Assembly (NCBI RefSeq): GCF_000005825.2
Contig: NC_013792.1
Coordinates: 1 to 64,000 of the forward strand
Length of the DNA: 64,000 nucleotides
Direction: 5' to 3'
Source: Alkalihalophilus pseudofirmus OF4
GTDB lineage: Bacteria; Bacillota; Bacilli; Bacillales; Bacillaceae_D
Translations under genes and position numbers: made by a program
Notes under the pieces: generated by a model
The model's input: only the letters and a program-made list of their open reading frames with translations
What the model was told of the DNA's origin: nothing
The model's database searches: none
Part shown: positions 62,245 through 64,000 of the stretch, one piece after another
How positions within the stretch are numbered: position 1 is the first letter of the stretch
Layout of the letters: each line of letters begins with the position of its first letter

Positions 62245-64000
62245 TTAAATAGGTCTACCAGAACCATGTAATAGTCCACCAGTCACTTGAAAAGTCCCTT
62301 CCCCTAACGAAAACGCGGTTATCGTTCTGGTCATAAAAGGTGGCATAAAAAGCTCAACATCAACATTCTTTATATCTTCTGATTGATCAAATTTTATAAT
62401 TAAATCATTATATCCCATCTGAAATGGTGTCAGTGATACAGAGACATCAACAGGAGAATAAAGATCTGTGGGATAAATTCCTTGTTCAGCAGCCTTGGGT
62501 GACGTGTTGATCATTGATGCTGCAAAGAAAAGAATACTCATTCCAATAATGAGTTCGGTTCTTCCTAAGATAGCGGTAAGAGATGTATGATTATGATCAA
62601 TACCGCTTTTCAATAATCTCATTTGATAGAATCCTATAAAAGTTATAACTAGAAATAAAATCACCTTAAAAAGGAGAAACTGCCCCCAACTACTTATCAT
62701 TAAACTGTCCATAGTAAAAGAAGGAAGATAACGCAATAGCATTCCTATCCCTGTTAAACTCATAATAAATATACTTATAAGTGCATATTTGGAGAACTTT
62801 CGTCCATTTTCTTTTAGCCATTTTAAACCTTCCTCTTTAGGTATCATGACTATTAATGCAAACAATCCACCAAGCCAAATCGCAATAGAAAATAAATGCA
62901 AAGCATCTAACGTTATTGAGATAAGCCCACCATACCAATCTGATACAGCATGACCTGATAATGCCCACATCATAATCGTTCCAGCTAACAATAATACCTG
63001 TCCTATCATCGACCTAAGAAAAAATGCAATAAGTACAAGGACAAGTTGAAGGACCATGCCCCAAACAAATTGAAATTGAATAAACTCCACGACTGAAATA
63101 TTAGTAATTTCATCCTTCCGAATTGTAATAAGTAGTAGAAACCCTACAACACTCATGATGAAGAAGATCCGTTTCATCTTGTTCCACCGGTTGGTGTTTT
63201 CACTACCTTTTGAAATCAATAATTGAAAAACCATACTACCAAACAAGATGAAAACACCCAGATAGGACAGCCAACTAGCAAATTCAATCAATCCGACATG
63301 TTGCCATCCCCCCATTGAAACTCTTTTTCCCTCTGGAGGGGTAATAGATGTGACTTCATCCACTGCGAAGTAGAAAATTCCATTTTTACTTTTGTTATCT
63401 TTACGTACGTACCAATTAATTTCATATGTCCCTTTTGATAATTTCTTGTCTAGCTCTATTATATAGTGGGAAGCATCAGCTGGATTTACATAAGTTTCTC
63501 CTATCGGTGCTAAACTTTGATTATCATCATAGATCGCAAAAACCTCTAATTCTATCTCATCAGAGAACCATAGTTCAATTTTGTTTGGAGAAGTTGGTAC
63601 GATCTCCCCATCTGCTGGAGCGGATTGAACGAGGGTTAGATTTCTCCAATAATCTAATTCTGAAATTTGTTCCTTTTTAATTTCAAATTGGAAACGCTCT
63701 TTAATTTCATGTCCATCCATGGCAATTGCGAAAATCTCTAATGTATACCTGCCATCTGATAATAGAGTTTCAACCGGTAATGTTACTAAACGTTTGTCAG
63801 TAGGATCAATCACCGCTTTTCCGATTCGAACGTTTGATCCGATCGAATTGGTTAAGCGAATAGACTCTGAATAGACTTCTACAGGTTCAGCAAACAAAAC
63901 ACTAATACGTTCTGGTGAATGGTCCAATATTTCATTCATTCCCGGACTTATTTCTTTTATTTCTGAATGGGCTTCAACCGCAGTACCGTCTACCAGTGAA
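62245..64000 (-). CDS. ycnJ: YcnJ-like CopC-CopD copper protein, 5' end beyond the window
   Basis: The protein has a CopC domain at its start (AHSEIKEISPGMNEILDHSPERISVLFAEPVE), a second Ig-like domain, then a CopD membrane domain of about eight segments, and a short extracytoplasmic tail. The frame is open up to the window edge, with a signal-peptide-like end just before AHSEIK. The C-terminal tail is shifted: GSGR is followed by PI and a stop, whereas WTYLNIHVTKTSGENLMIPYE and VPGDM appear in another frame to TAA 62171. A four-base deletion near 62256 would explain this. YcnJ is implicated in copper uptake in B. subtilis. Confidence 0.85.
   Translation of the reverse strand, partial: SLVDGTAVEAHSEIKEISPGMNEILDHSPERISVLFAEPVEVYSESIRLTNSIGSNVRIGKAVIDPTDKRLVTLPVETLLSDGRYTLEIFAIAMDGHEIKERFQFEIKKEQISELDYWRNLTLVQSAPADGEIVPTSPNKIELWFSDEIELEVFAIYDDNQSLAPIGETYVNPADASHYIIELDKKLSKGTYEINWYVRKDNKSKNGIFYFAVDEVTSITPPEGKRVSMGGWQHVGLIEFASWLSYLGVFILFGSMVFQLLISKGSENTNRWNKMKRIFFIMSVVGFLLLITIRKDEITNISVVEFIQFQFVWGMVLQLVLVLIAFFLRSMIGQVLLLAGTIMMWALSGHAVSDWYGGLISITLDALHLFSIAIWLGGLFALIVMIPKEEGLKWLKENGRKFSKYALISIFIMSLTGIGMLLRYLPSFTMDSLMISSWGQFLLFKVILFLVITFIGFYQMRLLKSGIDHNHTSLTAILGRTELIIGMSILFFAASMINTSPKAAEQGIYPTDLYSPVDVSVSLTPFQMGYNDLIIKFDQSEDIKNVDVELFMPPFMTRTITAFSLGEGTFQVTGGLLHGSGRPI

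Overview
The window is a low-GC stretch from a member of the Bacillaceae. It has strong GGAGG-type ribosome sites, frequent TTG and GTG starts, a PerR-type operator before a Dps gene, LexA-type boxes before repair genes, a CsoR-type site before copZ, a T7SS LXG toxin gene and YacL- and YcnJ-type proteins. No replication, partition or conjugation gene, rRNA, tRNA or CRISPR array was found, so plasmid and chromosome cannot be told apart. The region looks like an accessory, transposon-riddled segment.

Layout. 1-3.5 kb: IS110 element, orphan AbrB/MazE-like antitoxin, DUF5412 lipid-anchored or membrane protein, and a remnant right end of an IS200/IS605 element. 3.6-7.6 kb: Dps under a perfect PerR box, a large chemoreceptor, small ORFs. 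7.6-11.9 kb: LXG toxin with two paralogous tiny membrane proteins, then the SOS-type divergent pair YolD-like/UvrX. 12.1-13.95 kb: IS200/IS605 element (tnpA, tnpB). 13.98-24.6 kb: an ATP-dependent DNA ligase gene cut in two by a 9.75-kb Tn554-family transposon (TnpA, TnpB, TnpC) carrying a cadmium operon (SAM methyltransferase, CadC, CadA), a dihydrolipoamide-dehydrogenase-like flavoprotein and CadD. 24.8-30.5 kb: LuxR-type regulator, a secreted SLH/MBL/helix-hairpin-helix protein with its DUF3006 partner, and a LexA-box-preceded operon with SSB-like and Rad52-like genes. 30.8-33.3 kb: two convergent XerS-like tyrosine recombinases, one with a degraded active site, with a perfect 16-6-16 bp inverted-repeat core site and a set of direct repeats. 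33.9-39.2 kb: YacL-like PIN protein, CysK, small membrane proteins, a ferric-reductase-like membrane protein. 39.4-46.6 kb: ISL3 copy with target duplication, copper module (CopZ, CopA, His-rich lipoprotein), and a dCTP-deaminase-like protein translationally coupled to a membrane protein. 46.9-54.9 kb: frameshifted IS4 transposase, cytochrome b5-like lipoprotein, a group II intron nested inside the reverse transcriptase gene of another group II intron, grpB and integrase pseudogenes, and a 20-bp-periodic repeat array resembling a Tn7/Tn5053-type transposon end. 55-64 kb: Met-rich secreted peptide and SHOCT protein separated by an IS21 copy, DUF881 protein, IS66 copy with target duplication, and a YcnJ-like CopC-CopD protein running off the right edge.

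The cargo falls into three themes: metal handling (cad operon, copZ-copA-lipoprotein, ycnJ-like), DNA damage repair under SOS-type control (UvrX, SSB-like/Rad52-like, ligase), and interbacterial or phage conflict (LXG toxin, possibly the dCTP-deaminase-like pair). Many genes are broken by single-base frameshifts, nonsense codons or insertions, as expected of a decaying insertion hot spot. The most novel-looking items are the recombinase pair with its own core site, the nested introns, the Tn554-like insertion in the ligase gene, the 20-bp-periodic transposon end and the catalytically altered dCTP-deaminase-like gene with its membrane partner.
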